The position numbers and the translations under genes are program-made. Shown here piece after piece: positions 1 through 11,600 of a DNA stretch of 64,000 nt. Under the pieces are notes generated by a model. That model made no database searches. It was not told where the DNA came from and saw nothing but the letters and a program-made list of their open reading frames with translations. How positions within the stretch are numbered: position 1 is the stretch's first letter; each line of letters starts with the position of its first letter. Origin of the DNA: Gracilaria gracilis (taxonomy: Eukaryota > Rhodophyta > Florideophyceae > Gracilariales > Gracilariaceae); the NCBI GenBank assembly GCA_030374805.1, contig JARGSG010000218.1:558001-622000 (forward strand), in the 5' to 3' direction.

Positions 1-648
1 GTGCTCTCCTTCGCACCGACCATCACTCATTCCCACTCGGTCCCCATCGCGCAGCCGTCGCCCTGCGCCATCCCCACCGGGCAGCCCTCGTTCATCGAGC
101 CCTTTCCATCGGACGAGCTATTTCCTTCCGACGAGCTACTTCCTTTCGACGAGTCACTTCCTTCCGATGAGCCCTTCCTCCCTACGCCATCCAACCCCGC
201 CCAGCTGGAACGCCCCGAGCCGTCAGTAGACCCTCTTCCCTTTCTCATAATCACATGTGAAGCTCTCGCCGGCTGCAACGCGCCAGATCGGCGTCGTTTC
301 GACTGCACCAACGCTCAAGTCGATATCCAACCCAACCCCAACACCACCGTGCTGCTCCTCTCGCAACCCGACACGCTCCTCGGCTCCCGCGTCACGTACC
401 GCGCGCGAGTGCGCGCCGCGTCCATAGGGGGAGGCGACCCAATCGCAACCATTCCGTGGGTGCCCACGGCGGCGGACGCCGCGTCGACCGTCTGCGTGGA
501 GACGGAGCCTGCTCCCACCCTGTCCGTCGCCTCATTCGGCCTGCTGTTCATTGGGAATCCGTTCGGCACTTGCTGCGGCGCGTGCTCGTTTATCTCTGGT
601 GCGAGCGTTGTTGTACCGCCGCCGTTGTCTTGCTGTCGCCCTTGTTGA
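1..648 (+). CDS. Open frame at the window edge, uncertain
   Basis: The frame is open from the first base for about 215 codons and ends in a TGA just before a T-run. It is rich in Pro, Ser and Thr and has a short acidic repeat of the type PSDEL near residues 36-56. The tail is cysteine-rich. I recognise no domain. An antisense Ser/Gly-rich frame is also open over part of it, so base composition alone could explain the length. It may be the 3' part of a gene beginning outside the window. Confidence 0.2.
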   Translation: MLSFAPTITHSHSVPIAQPSPCAIPTGQPSFIEPFPSDELFPSDELLPFDESLPSDEPFLPTPSNPAQLERPEPSVDPLPFLIITCEALAGCNAPDRRRFDCTNAQVDIQPNPNTTVLLLSQPDTLLGSRVTYRARVRAASIGGGDPIATIPWVPTAADAASTVCVETEPAPTLSVASFGLLFIGNPFGTCCGACSFISGASVVVPPPLSCCRPC

Positions 649-1832
649 GTTTTTTTTGACGTGCGCGGTTTGTGACTATTAGTGCGGTCGCACGCGTGTG
701 CTTGGGAAGGGATTAGATATCCCACTGTCGCGCTAACAGGGTGTCGTTGGGATTTTTGGATTTGAGAATTCTTGGCATGCTGTCAGGAGTTGACAAGACT
801 TCTGTCATGGTTTCCGACGTGGACTACCCAAGGGTAGGAACGTTACCGTTGGCAGTTGCACCGATGTTGCAGGAGAAGTAGCATGGCTTCATCGCTTATC
901 CCTTGCCGATGACCAGCAGGAAGAAATTTCCTGCTCAACGGCTTCTTGGAATTCAGAGCATGAAGATAAATTCTATTCCAAAAAGAGTACTACACAAATT
1001 CCTGCTACCCTTGTAGACACATTCCTAGAGTTTAGTAAAAGGATATAAATGGCTGTAAAAACAATCAACATTTGATGGTATTACGACATGGACATAACAA
1101 CCGGGCCATCTTCCACCGTAAGAAATGAGAGCATGAATTGGTTCACAGAAACCCATTGTATGTATACATCATTAGAGTACGAATGTAATACAATGGTGGT
1201 GAACGAAGTCTGGCCTTCTCGCGATGGAGGGGAAGGCAAGCTGACGCCACTTTTGTATACTTTGTAGAACTACATCTACAATTGAGGACTAAGCTACAAG
1301 CTAGCTACTGTCTCTGATGAGCGTGAGCTATAAGCCGATCACGGTGATCAAGCTTGACCTGGCTTGTAGTACAACGTTTGTATTACAACGAACCATTATG
1401 GGCACAATGATGCCCTGGTTATGTTCCATATCAATGAAAAAAATGTTGTTTAAATTTGTTGCAAAGGAGATACTGTTTCTCAGAGCAAAGCAATCGACTT
1501 TGAAAACGACTATATCAGTTGCAGGAAGAGCGGTTTTTACTGATGAACACGAGCAGGAAGAGGCAGGAATACTGCATATTATATGTTGTATTGACAGGTT
1601 GGACAAATTTGCATGTAATAGGCATCACCTCGTCGTTCTGAGCGGATTCAGTGTGGAGCTCATAAAGGAATTGAACGACCGCGCACGAAGATCGCTTGGC
1701 TAAAGCGAAGAGTGCGGCACAGTGACGAAGTCAGATCAGATGAGTCTGATCTATCCTACTTGGGCTTGATGAAGGGGCTTACAGTTCATGGCTCCGTGCA
1801 AGACACGTAGGCCATTGGGAAGAATCAGTGCC
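649..1832. other. Non-coding stretch
   Basis: No supportable gene. A 128-codon plus-strand frame at 1317-1703 overlaps a 92-codon antisense frame. Both are low-complexity and lack recognisable motifs. Confidence 0.4.
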
Positions 1833-2470
1833 TCGAGAAGCTGGCTTCTCGAAGAAAATGGTCGCAAAGCTCTTTTGAGAACAGTTTCAATTGTGAAGAA
1901 AGACTGCGTTTTTGGAATCGTTTTTTTAGGATGCTAAACGAAAACGTTTTTGATTTTTCGTTTTATTTACTTTAATTTGCTAATGTACTTTGCATATGCA
2001 AGGTTGAAAATAGTTTTTAGAGATAAGCGTTATTTCACAGTACCAAACATTTGGTGCGAAGAGGATAAAATCTTTGTAGAGGGTTAATATGAAGAAATGG
2101 AAATTTTGGAGTCAAACTGGTTACAAAGCCAAATCCTGGAAACTCTGGACGGTTTTTTTCCTTGCATTCTCATTTGTTGGTACTAAAATGATCCAAACAT
2201 GGGGTGTCTGTCCAGGAAGACAAGAAAATGCGCCGTGTGACACGGCGCATTTGTACATCAAAATATCCAGCTCAGTGGCATTACTTTTGATACAGCTGTA
2301 AGCTTTCTATATATAAGCGGTAGATTTTGCCACCCCGCCAATTTCGAAAGAGATCACCAAAAACATGCAGAACTCTAATTTTTATTAATTTTTAAGCAGA
2401 TTTTGATTGAGAATTGTGCACTTTAGATCAAAACACCTAGCTTTGCTTCCGTAGTAGGAGCTTTGCGATC
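1833..2470 (+). repeat. Dispersed palindrome-core repeat, copy A
   Basis: Opens with a small palindrome (TCGAGAAG..CTTCTCGA) followed by TCGCAAAGCTC and ends in the inverted match GAGCTTTGCGA, so it has MITE-like ends. Related copies lie at about 4074-4612 (plus), 6845-7579 (minus) and 45788-46645 (plus). Copies A and B match along most of their length, including a shared segment around the central hairpin and a TATATAAGCGGTAGATTT-like segment. The ORF at 2089-2301 falls inside it and is not a gene. It looks like a non-autonomous DNA element; its family is unknown. Confidence 0.7.
2226..2252. repeat. Perfect 13-bp palindrome inside repeat copy A
   Basis: The arms AAATGCGCCGTGT and ACACGGCGCATTT flank a single G. 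The same hairpin is kept at 7057-7081 in copy C and, partly decayed, near 46408-46432 in copy B. Confidence 0.85.
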
Positions 2471-2857
2471 AATTGCAATTGTAAACGTATTACATTAGGA
2501 CGACTGTCAGAATGGCAACCGTGTAAGCAGTGAGGCCACGCCATTCCGTTTCCGTATCCATTTCATCCGTTGCGAAGGCAAAAGTGCTTCATCCCTTGAA
2601 ACATCTATTTTCGGCACACCTGCCACCTTTGCCGCAAATATACTGGATCGAGCGCTAGGCAAGTTGTCCTGCTTTCAATATGATTTTGTTTTACATGGTT
2701 GTCTCTAAATCTTGTGTATGCGAGTCAACGACGGGCCTACGTGATCCATTTTCGCCCTTCCATTGGCAGAGCTTTGCAGCAGAGCGAAAATGAGACTTCA
2801 ACAAAATATAGTTTAGTAGCGAGAACAATGAACCTGTGAAGAATCGCCTTCCAAGGT
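2471..2857. other. Non-coding stretch
   Basis: No gene or repeat recognised between repeat copy A and the minus-strand ORF. Confidence 0.4.
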
Positions 2858-3385
2858 TCATACTCGGGAGCCAACTACTGTCGTTATCATTATTGCGTCC
2901 TGAAACACAAACATAGCAGCACCTCCGTTAAAGAGGGTCTGAGAGCGCCCAGAACGGTTATAAACCCGCTTACGAAGGTACACAGTTTCCAGGTTAATTC
3001 CCCGTGCCCTTGCTTTAACCAGACCGAAATACATTGCTTCAAGAACTATAGCTTTCGGATTAGCAGTCCTAATAATGAAAGAAGTTGCGTACGTATTCGG
3101 GATGTTTACGTCCAGTTTAAATCTTCTATGTTGAGTCTGTTTAGAACATATTTCCAAAGCGACACCATTCAGATAAGATGACCAGCACAACAGTTCCAGA
3201 TTCCTTTCAACTCGAAAGTCATTCAGGTCATCGAACGCATCTCTATCTAAAAATAAGTTCCTCTCATAACTAGATCCGTTTTGGAAATTGAAAGGAAACC
3301 TGGCGCGGCCAAGCTCTTCCGCAAAATGGTATGTCAAAGAGGGTCGAGCATTTCTGTTTGCTCTAGACCCCGAAGCGGAGGCCAT
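2858..3385 (-). CDS. Hypothetical protein, 175 aa
   Basis: An uninterrupted minus-strand frame. The first ATG is at 3385; the frame itself opens slightly further upstream at a TTG. The protein begins MASASGSRANRNARP and has mixed, globular-looking composition. It has no signal peptide, no membrane segment and no motif I can assign. It is the best open frame between repeat copies A and D, and nothing nearby hints at a role. It may be a real orphan gene, or a chance ORF, since its codon use cannot be judged by eye. Confidence 0.35.
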   Translation of the reverse strand: MASASGSRANRNARPSLTYHFAEELGRARFPFNFQNGSSYERNLFLDRDAFDDLNDFRVERNLELLCWSSYLNGVALEICSKQTQHRRFKLDVNIPNTYATSFIIRTANPKAIVLEAMYFGLVKARARGINLETVYLRKRVYNRSGRSQTLFNGGAAMFVFQDAIMITTVVGSRV

Positions 3386-4073
3386 GTGGTTCCTTGTATA
3401 TATGTTCAAGGGCTGTCGCAGGAAGCTGGTGAGAAGATGTCTTCGTAAGTTCTATTTGCGTATACCTGACGAAACTCTTGGATTCTGCCTCTACTGAAAT
3501 CTTTCTAAGATGTCAAGAACCAAAGTATTAATATGAGTACAGAAAGCCTCATCCCTTTATTGTCCGTGCGTATTTTTGCAATTTACTGTTGCTTCCTGGC
3601 TCAGGACGACAACTTGTAGTGTCAGTGCTGCAGATCGCAGGAACTATCAGCACTTTAACAGCTCCAATCCCGTGCTTCAAGAAAGCAGATGAGCGACCCT
3701 AGCTCAGCTGGTGAGCACTGTGTGCACTTCCTCCGTAAGATACAGGCGTTCCAATGGAGTACTCGTTCACTCTTCCCTAATTCAGAACACTATTCCACTT
3801 GAAATATTATATTGTAACTTGTTACTTCTGAAGCTTCGTGAGTTACCAACAGTGCAGACATCACCATACATACATACCAGACTAATCATGGCAGAGCTCT
3901 ATGCAAGTGAACAAACGGTTTGCTTTGGTTCACCCTTTCGACACCAAAAGCTAGTGTCTGTTGAAACTGGACTCTACCTTTCTATATCACTGGGTGTGCA
4001 CGAAAATTGGTCCTTTTCCATATGCTTAATATGCTTATTCCTATTATAGTATACGTTAGCCCACATCTGCGCG
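3386..4073. other. Non-coding stretch
   Basis: Short overlapping frames only. Nothing is recognised. Confidence 0.4.
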
Positions 4074-4612
4074 CCGAGAAGCTGGATTTTCAGAGAAAAA
4101 GGTGGCGAAACTCTTCGGTGAAGAGCTGAGCCTTTTATTCAAAAGAATATAAAACAAAAAAGTTGTAATTAAAATGAGATAAAGAACTGCATATTGCAAC
4201 GGTTGCAGAACGCATTTTGTGAAAGTCAGTACTTTAGTGTTCGTGACAATTTGCCATGTTTGTGGTCGTAATCGCGAGTAAAGCATTTTTGCAGACAGCA
4301 ATATTTCGATGTCAACTACGGTTGTCGCCAAATTAGAGGCATATAATATCTGTTTTTCTAGAATTTAATTTCACGGTATAGTGGTGATCTAATTCATGGT
4401 TCTTCTCCAAAAAGAATGGAAAATGCGGCATTTTTGTAAACTTTTTATTTTCAAAGAAAAAAAGAGGGAGTAAATGGGATATATTCCAATTTTGAACTGC
4501 AATGCCAAAACTGTAAGCAATGCAAGTTCTTGCCTAGATTTGAACCACTTTGAATGTGCTTTGGATCCCAGAATCGAGCTATAGACCCCCTGAAGGAGCT
4601 TTGCTACAATAC
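4074..4612 (+). repeat. Dispersed palindrome-core repeat, copy D (diverged)
   Basis: The left end GAGAAGCTGGATTTTCAGAG..GGCGAAACTC and right end GAAGGAGCTTTGCTACAAT match the ends of copies A and B. The central GC hairpin is missing, so this is an older or internally deleted copy. Confidence 0.5.
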
Positions 4613-5529
4613 GCTTCTCTCATATATCTATTCTTTCCCCACGCTTTCTTCAATATTAACGTGAGTGCCGGCAGCAGCTTGGCCGAGAAGGTACATCGGG
4701 TCCTACTCGACCGTTTCAAACATGCACTAAACTATAATGGGTTTGAGGTCAAGTACATTCCAACATTCTACCTTTCGCAAGATAAGACACGCTTTTCATT
4801 TAAGCAAAGATCTACGTGTCGCGTTGGGAAGATATGGTGGTTTACTTCATCTGAAAACAATAATTATGACTTGGAAGGAGGATAGTTGGGGAGGATAGGC
4901 TTTTTCTCAACGCACGGATACGTGATGTCTTGATCTCACGTCCTGAGACAGTTTTAGCTTTCACCTCACCTCTCGAAAGATAAGGTGTCAGAACCTGGTT
5001 AGCATCGACGAAGCAATGCCATCAACTCTCCAAACAACGAAAGGAACAAAAGCTGGCAAATGATTCGCCTGTATTTACAAAGTGTGCGAAGTGTAGTGTA
5101 ACAGGTGATTCTTCTCTTACAAATTAGCGTTGAAGGCACTATCGCTCATCCTATTGTGCCGAATCGGTGCCAATGTGACTGGTTGAGAAGGCGAACCCAA
5201 GGATACGGTGTATCTGTTATTGAAGAAGTGACAAGGAGATAAGATATGACCGTGGGAGTAGTGTAGCTCTCGGGGTGCCCTACTCTTTTTTCTGCCGTTT
5301 TAATGAAACAAACATCAATTCTCAACAAAAGGTACATGTTCAGCAAGTTACTATCATTAGACAGTTCAAGATGTACAGGGCGACAAGAAGAACACCAGCG
5401 CCCACATTTCGAGATGGGTCGGGCACTATAAGAAACCAAACTGTGGTCTGTCTATGACTTGCTTTGCTCCGCTCATCACTACGCTCTCCATATCATTTCT
5501 GCCTCATCTACTCCTTGGTCTGGTCTGAC
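4613..5529. other. Non-coding stretch, one weak frame
   Basis: A plus-strand frame at about 4550-4885 starts inside repeat copy D and has no known motif. Another at 5275-5457 is short. No gene is supported. Confidence 0.35.
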
Positions 5530-6482
5530 ATGTCTTTCTCAAATATATCTCTCAATGTCTTCTTGTTCTTCTGGTGCGCACTTGCGAGCTTACCTTGTGA
5601 GCCTGGATATGTTTTCAACGATAAAGGCGTGTGGGTAACATGTAAACCAGGATCGTTTGACGCAGGACACAGCTCTTGTCTCCTGTGTGACCCTGGGTTT
5701 TTTCAGACTGAGCCTGGTCAAACAAATTGCGAAATTTGCCCCGCCAACTCGTATTCTCTCAGGGGCGCAATTGAATGCGTATCATGTCCGAAAGGGCAGG
5801 CTGTGATGCGTACAAAAACTTGTGGAACCTGCCCACCTGGGCAATTCTACTTCGACGGCTCTTGTGAACCATGTCCTCTTGGATTCTTCAAAGCCGGTGA
5901 AGACGTAAGCCCCCGTGCCCGCGAAACAGCTACTCCAGGAATGAGAGCTCCAGATGTGTCCCGTGTCCTGAAGGGGAGGCGCTAATGTCAGACGGTTCTT
6001 GTGGCAAATGTCCAGCCGGGCAAATATATAATCGATTCCATTTTAAGTGCTTTGACTGTTATCCTGGGACATACACACAATATCCGAATGTTCTAGAGCG
6101 TTGTCATCCGTGTGGTGGGAACTTGTACTCTGCTAGAGGCTTTTCACAATGCATCGAGTGTCCTGTTGGACAAGTATTTATCGAGAGTTCCGGGACATGC
6201 GTGACATGTGGACCTGGCAAATCTTATGATGACTACAGACATTCTTGCTCAGACTGTGCTTACAACACGTTCAATATCTATGAGAATCAGTTTGAGTGCA
6301 AGTATTGCATGCCCGGAACGTTTGCTAAGAGAGGATCTTCGACATGCTTTCCATGTCCGCTGGGATCCTTTTACATCGCGAAAACAGATAAGTGTGAAAG
6401 GTGTCCACAAAATGGCTATAATGTCTACAACAACTCTGGAGCAAAGTGCTGGGAATATAATCCCACGCCGATGCACATATAA
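5530..6482 (+). CDS. Secreted cysteine-rich protein with GCC2/GCC3-like repeats; frame break near 5905
   Basis: An ATG at 5530 opens a typical signal peptide (MSFSNISLNVFLFFWCALA) followed at once by cysteine repeats of the form C-x2-C-P-x-G, as in the ephrin-receptor-like GCC2/GCC3 family. These recur about every 20-25 residues to the stop at 6482. Such repeats are disulfide-rich and extracellular; ligand and role are unknown. The reading frame changes near 5900-5910. Upstream the repeats run in one frame to GFFKAGED, then resume in another as PCPRNSYSRNESSRC. The spacing of neighbouring repeats suggests a small deletion that removed one Cys pair. This is either a recent pseudogene or a sequencing error. 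There is no transmembrane segment or GPI tail at the C-terminus, so it would be secreted or truncated. Confidence 0.6.
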
Positions 6483-6844
6483 CTGGTAAAGTGTTGGGTT
6501 CCCTTGCTTATTTCCGCAACTGCGAACGAATGTGCTGATAGTAGAACGCTTCGGAAGACATTGTCCATTGCGGCTACTGATGGATTGGGTTGACAATTAT
6601 CTGCGTAGTTACTTTACCAAGGCATGAGTTGAACATGAAAATAGTTTCTGTGCTGGTTCCATAGATACAATTGGGAGTTGTTTTTGACAGCAAGCAGTCG
6701 GTATTGCAGATGCTTTTGCTAATGTTCTTTACTACGTGCACCAGGAGAACCACTTGCGAGAGTATAGGTGCGGTAGAAAATTCGAAGCAGGCGAAGGGAG
6801 CATGAAAGGCTGACAGCGGCAGGAGCCCTTCAAGTCGAATGTTA
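6483..6844. other. Non-coding stretch
   Basis: Nothing recognised between the cysteine-rich gene and repeat copy C. Confidence 0.4.
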
Positions 6845-7579
6845 ATAGCAAAGCTCCTACTAACAAACGACCTGAGCTAATGTAGAGCTAATCGACTAGT
6901 TTTCTCTAAGCAAAACATATTTTAAAGCAGCAACGAGCTGCTTCTTGGCAGTTCAATCTCGGCTTTTGGTACACCCCTGAAATGTACCGCTTATATTTAG
7001 ATGACCGTCATTTTCTTGACAGAAAGTATAACGGCGCAATAGAAAAAAATTAAAACAATGCGCCGTGTCACACGGCGCATTTTTGCCCCTTTTCGGATAT
7101 GATCTCTTCATTAGATCACTATTATTACAACAAATTAAAATTCTAGGAAAAAACAAACCTTGCATGGGCTTATCTGGAGATTATCTGTAGTACACATCCA
7201 ATTTAACGCTGTCGAACTCATGAGCGCGACTCTTCCGTACCATTGATACCAAACTACACTACTTGCGCCCATAAATGAAAAAAAAACTACTGAATGTTAG
7301 AAACTTTTTCAAAAAACGTTTGCACTACCCTGTATCTCTTTTTACGCGAACATGCAACGTATTGGTTTAAAACCATCTCCGAAGAGTTGAGTTTAATTAA
7401 AAAGCCTTTTGCAGTTGGACGTATTATCTGTATTTGTAAAATTGTTCCTTCCTCAGTATTTGAGAAACCGTTTGAAATTGAAGGTAACTTTTTTACTAAC
7501 AAACTCCTATTTTACTATCTTTTTTTACACTGGAGCTTTGCAGCTTTTTTTCTTTGAGAAGCCTGCTTCGAAAAGCTCT
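6845..7579 (-). repeat. Dispersed palindrome-core repeat, copy C (inverted)
   Basis: A reverse-oriented relative of copies A and B. It starts AGCAAAGCTCCTAC, contains the GCGCCGTGT hairpin at 7057-7081 and ends GAGAAGCCTGCTTCGAAAAGCTC. Its middle is diverged. Confidence 0.55.
7057..7081. repeat. Perfect 12-bp palindrome inside repeat copy C
   Basis: AATGCGCCGTGT and ACACGGCGCATT flank one C. It is the same hairpin as in copy A. Confidence 0.85.
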
Positions 7580-7744
7580 GATATGTTATATGTTAAGTTG
7601 GAGCAACGATGTGTTGTGTTTATGTACGTCGCGGTAGGAAGCGCCAGCAGCGAAACGCAGCCGGCGGCTCGACAGGTCTCTCCATATCTACTCTTTGATG
7701 TTGCTCAGAAGTGCTTCACAATTCGGCATCTTTCATCTTAATTT

Positions 7745-8020
7745 CATGAAAACTGGCTCAAAACGAGATATAATCTGTTTTATCAAATCAAACCGAATTT
7801 GGGTTTTGATTTTCACATTTTGAACACCTAACACATGGACTCCGTGTGCAGCAGTACCAGTTCTATTCTTGTACGCTTCTTGGTAGCCTCTGCTCTGATT
7901 GCGAGGCGAGAGGGCAACGGAATATCTTAACCAGCTTGTCCTTCGTCAATACGGGTTCAAGCTTTGTTCCCGCAATGGCCGTTGCCCTGCACGCGCCTTA
8001 CCGCTGCTGTTCCTTGTTCA
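7745..8020 (+). repeat. Dispersed repeat, pair with 40878-41155
   Basis: Shares a long diverged match with 40878-41155, including CACATTTTGAA, AACACATGGACTCCGTGT, CTTCTTGGTAGCCTCTGCT and GATTGCGAGGCGAGAGGGCAA. Frames differ between the two copies, so it reads as a repeat and not as a conserved coding region. Confidence 0.65.
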
Positions 8021-8683
8021 ATCGGCGCCCTGCATAGCAACTTTCTTGTCAAGGTTTTACTCGTGGGCACACACTTTGACATAGTTTTACAGGACCACGC
8101 TGCGTACTGTAATTGTACTCTCAAGTTCTGTCAGAGGCGTGGTAAGTTATAACACTTGCAAAATCTTTCATGGGAAAGCTGATGGCTTTCGTCCCAACTT
8201 ACAGCTTCTTCAACAAACAAATTTAAGTACCAATCTTTGCTGTACTGTCGAAATCCAATTCGTTAATCCGAAACACAAGCCAAAATGGCATGTAGTATCG
8301 GATTTGAGAAGTGTTTTGAAAGAGAATGTATGCTAGGCTAATAGCTTGTTAGAATATTCTTCTATAAATTGGCAGATACAATTCATGCGCAGGAATCGAT
8401 TTGTTCCTTTTGCACAAGAGCTCGTAGAACTCTGCCTTGGCAACGGCATAGACCTTCATTGATGGAGCAAATGCCCCGCTGCGGGAACGTTCCTGTTCAC
8501 GACAGAAGGGTGCTTTCGACGTATTCTGTAGAAGCTTCAGTGACCGTCGCCTTGGGAAGGGCGTAGTAGATGCTCTAAAACATTTGGCAAGTACATTTTT
8601 GTTTCGCTTTGTAATCTCCCCTCCTCCCGCTTTGAGAGATCTGAAAGAGAACAATGTTCATAGAAAGCTGGATTTGTTTTCAT
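8021..8683. other. Non-coding stretch 3' of the receptor gene
   Basis: Short overlapping frames on both strands, no motif. It presumably contains the 3' end of the minus-strand receptor transcript. Confidence 0.4.
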
Positions 8684-11600
8684 TCATGGATGACCATTTT
8701 CTTGCTGCATTTGACAGAATCGAAGGCCACGGCGAGATTCGTAAAAGAAGCCGAGCTTGCAGGAGCGGCAAAGCCTAGCATCTGCTGTGCCGAGCCACAG
8801 ACGCTGGTGCTGCCAGTTGAGCTCCATTTTGCTCGAGCCCCGTGGACAGGGCGGCGGCGCCGGATGCGGCACACAAGTCGAGTGCTCCAAACTGCACACG
8901 TGCGCGCTGCCATGCGAAAGCCAAACGACGGCGCTCGCGACGCCCAGCGAAACGACACGTGGCCAGCGGGGGAGGGAGAAGCGGTGCGTGGCCACGTGCG
9001 CCGCCACGTCCCACACGCGCAGCGTCCTGTCCCAAGACGCAGACGCCACGCGCGTGCCGTCCGCGGACATGTCCACGCACGTGACCCCGCGATCGTGGCC
9101 GCGCAGCGGCTCGCCAACGGCGGCGCCGCGCTGCGTGTCCCACACGCGCACCTCCCTGTCCCGCGACCCCGACGCGGCGCGCGCCCCGTCCGCGCTCATC
9201 GCCACGCATGACACGTAGTCGCCGTGGCCGCGCAGCGGTTCGCCCACGGCGCGCGCACTGCGCACGTCCCACACTCGAACTGTCTTGTCCGAACAGCCGG
9301 ACACGAGCCGCCGCCCGTCCGCGCTAAACGAAACAATCGAAACATCCTCCACCCATTCGGGGTGCCGCGGGCACACCAGCGCCTCTGGCAGCAGCGCGCC
9401 GCTCTCGCCGTCCCACAGCCGAATCGTCCCGTCGAACGACCCCGACGCGATCCGCTTCCCGTCCGCACTCACCGCCACGCACACTATCGCCTCGTCATGC
9501 CCGTCTTCCCCGCCGCTCTCAGCCTCTGCCTGCTCGCCACCCATGTCCCACACTCGAACCGTTCCGTCCTGATCCCCACAAAGTCCCTCTACACCGTCTT
9601 CCGATGCTCCCACGAACGTAATTACTTTCCCATCGCCAAGAATTGTCGTCACGGCGCCCCCATTCTCATGCTCCCACATCCCAAACGCTCCATTCCCCGA
9701 TCCCCAGAGAATCTTGCTGTCTTTTGCAGCAAACTCCACACTTGTTAAATCAACTCCAATATCAGCAACGCCTAAACTTCTTCCCGTTTCTGCATGCCAA
9801 ACGCGTATAGATCCATCCCTCGATCCGGACGCGATCTTTTCCCCATTCTCACTGAATGCCACACACCATACCCCACGTTCATGTCCCGATAGCGCCTCAC
9901 AAACCGCTTCTCCGTTCTCCACGTTCCATACCCATATCGTGCCGTCACCCAATCCACACACAACCTTTGTTCCACTTCCACTCACAGCGACACACCAAAC
10001 ATTCTCTTCTCTCCCGGTTTCCATTTCACGAGGTGCGTCACCGCCCTGCAAGTCCCACAGTAATACCTTTCCGTTGTATTCAAGCCCACATGCAACCCAT
10101 CTTGAGTCCTCGCTCACACAAATGCACCACGTCGTAGCCGCGGTATGTCCTATCACAGTCTCCACACTCAACTCAGCATCCCACTTCTTCACACCACCGT
10201 CATCATCCACGCACACAACTGTTTGTCCATCTTTTGACACTGCAGCCATCTGAATACTTTCTGCAATTTCGGCTGTGCTTCGACTTCCGTACTTCACATT
10301 ATACTTCACTTGTACAAATCTGCCCCAAGAGCGGCAGAGCACCCTCAGATCGTTCCCCTTCTTCACCACTCCAACAACACCCCCTTCCACTGAAATGCTC
10401 TCCAAAACAGCCCCTCCTGCAGCTGTCAGGAAACCTTTCTTTGCCTTCAGCCATGGTCTTTCTGCAACCCGTTCAATCTCATTCACAAACCTCCGTGTTG
10501 TCTCGCACTTTTCCGAGTACCCCACCAGACGTCCGTACAGCTGAAAGTGTGCCTCTCGAGCGTTCTCCATTACGGCATGATAGCTCAATCGTACTGCATT
10601 TGCAATTACTTTCAGAGCCCTCTTCTTCTCCCCGTTTCTTTCCATATCAGAATCCACAGCCTGCTTCCCGGTGGAAATGTCACTTTCAACGCCAAAAATT
10701 CCACCACTCTGCATACGCTTCACCACCCATTGCGGTTTTAACAACAACCAAAGCAATTCTTCATACTCTCCAGCTTCATGCAGCAGTCGACAAATGTTAT
10801 TTTCGAGATATCCGTCATCATCTATCACATTCCACCATTCTCTTCTCTTCCGCTCGGTTGTACGGTCTGCAACTGCCAATTCGTCCGCAACCTCCCCATC
10901 ATTCACGCTCGATTTCCAGCAACATAATCTTTTCAGGTTCACCCAAACACCAGTGTTCCTTGTTTCTCTCTTATCGGCTTTCACAGAAACCTTCCTCGCT
11001 TGAGATTTCATAGCATCTCCACAGCCACTAAAGTAGTTGTTCAACAAGCGTTTGAAATGCCCTTGCTTCGTATTATTCGTATCGAATAAGAGAGAATCAA
11101 GGATATCGTCGTGAACGCGCAGCACCGAACTCAATTCTCCCCTGCCCTCCGGGATTGCCACATCCACGACAGCAACCGAATTGAGCGCTTTCATCACTTC
11201 TAGAGCGCTCGCCTCCTCGCTCAAACCCCACAGCCGTCGAAGCATCGATACGGGCACCTCCTGTTGCTTCTGAAGTACACAAAGAGATCGGTGCATCTCT
11301 CGAATGGAAAAAGGAAAGCTCTTCTGCTCCACTCCATTCTTCCAACGAAGCTCCAGTACCGCGAGAGAAGCATTTGTAACATTCCGTACAGGTCCATATC
11401 CCATCACGTCGCACTTAAACATAGTATCCGGTTCCCTCTGCAGCTTCTCATGATACAAGTGTAGAGCATCTTCTTTGAGTCCCTTCAACAATGAGAAATA
11501 CTCTCGAACGCCTGATCCCGTCACAGCGAGTAGTAGAGGAATACCCGCACATATTTCTAGTATCCTGTCCAACGCGTCTGTGTTCACTCTCTTCCCGATG

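Noticed and set aside
2089-2301. Small ORF with a hydrophobic stretch
   Set aside because: Lies inside dispersed repeat copy A and is not conserved as a frame in copy B.
8757-10741. Long plus-strand frames opposite the receptor gene
   Set aside because: Shadows of the WD40 codons; repeats such as SxDPDA mirror the WD40 period on the other strand.
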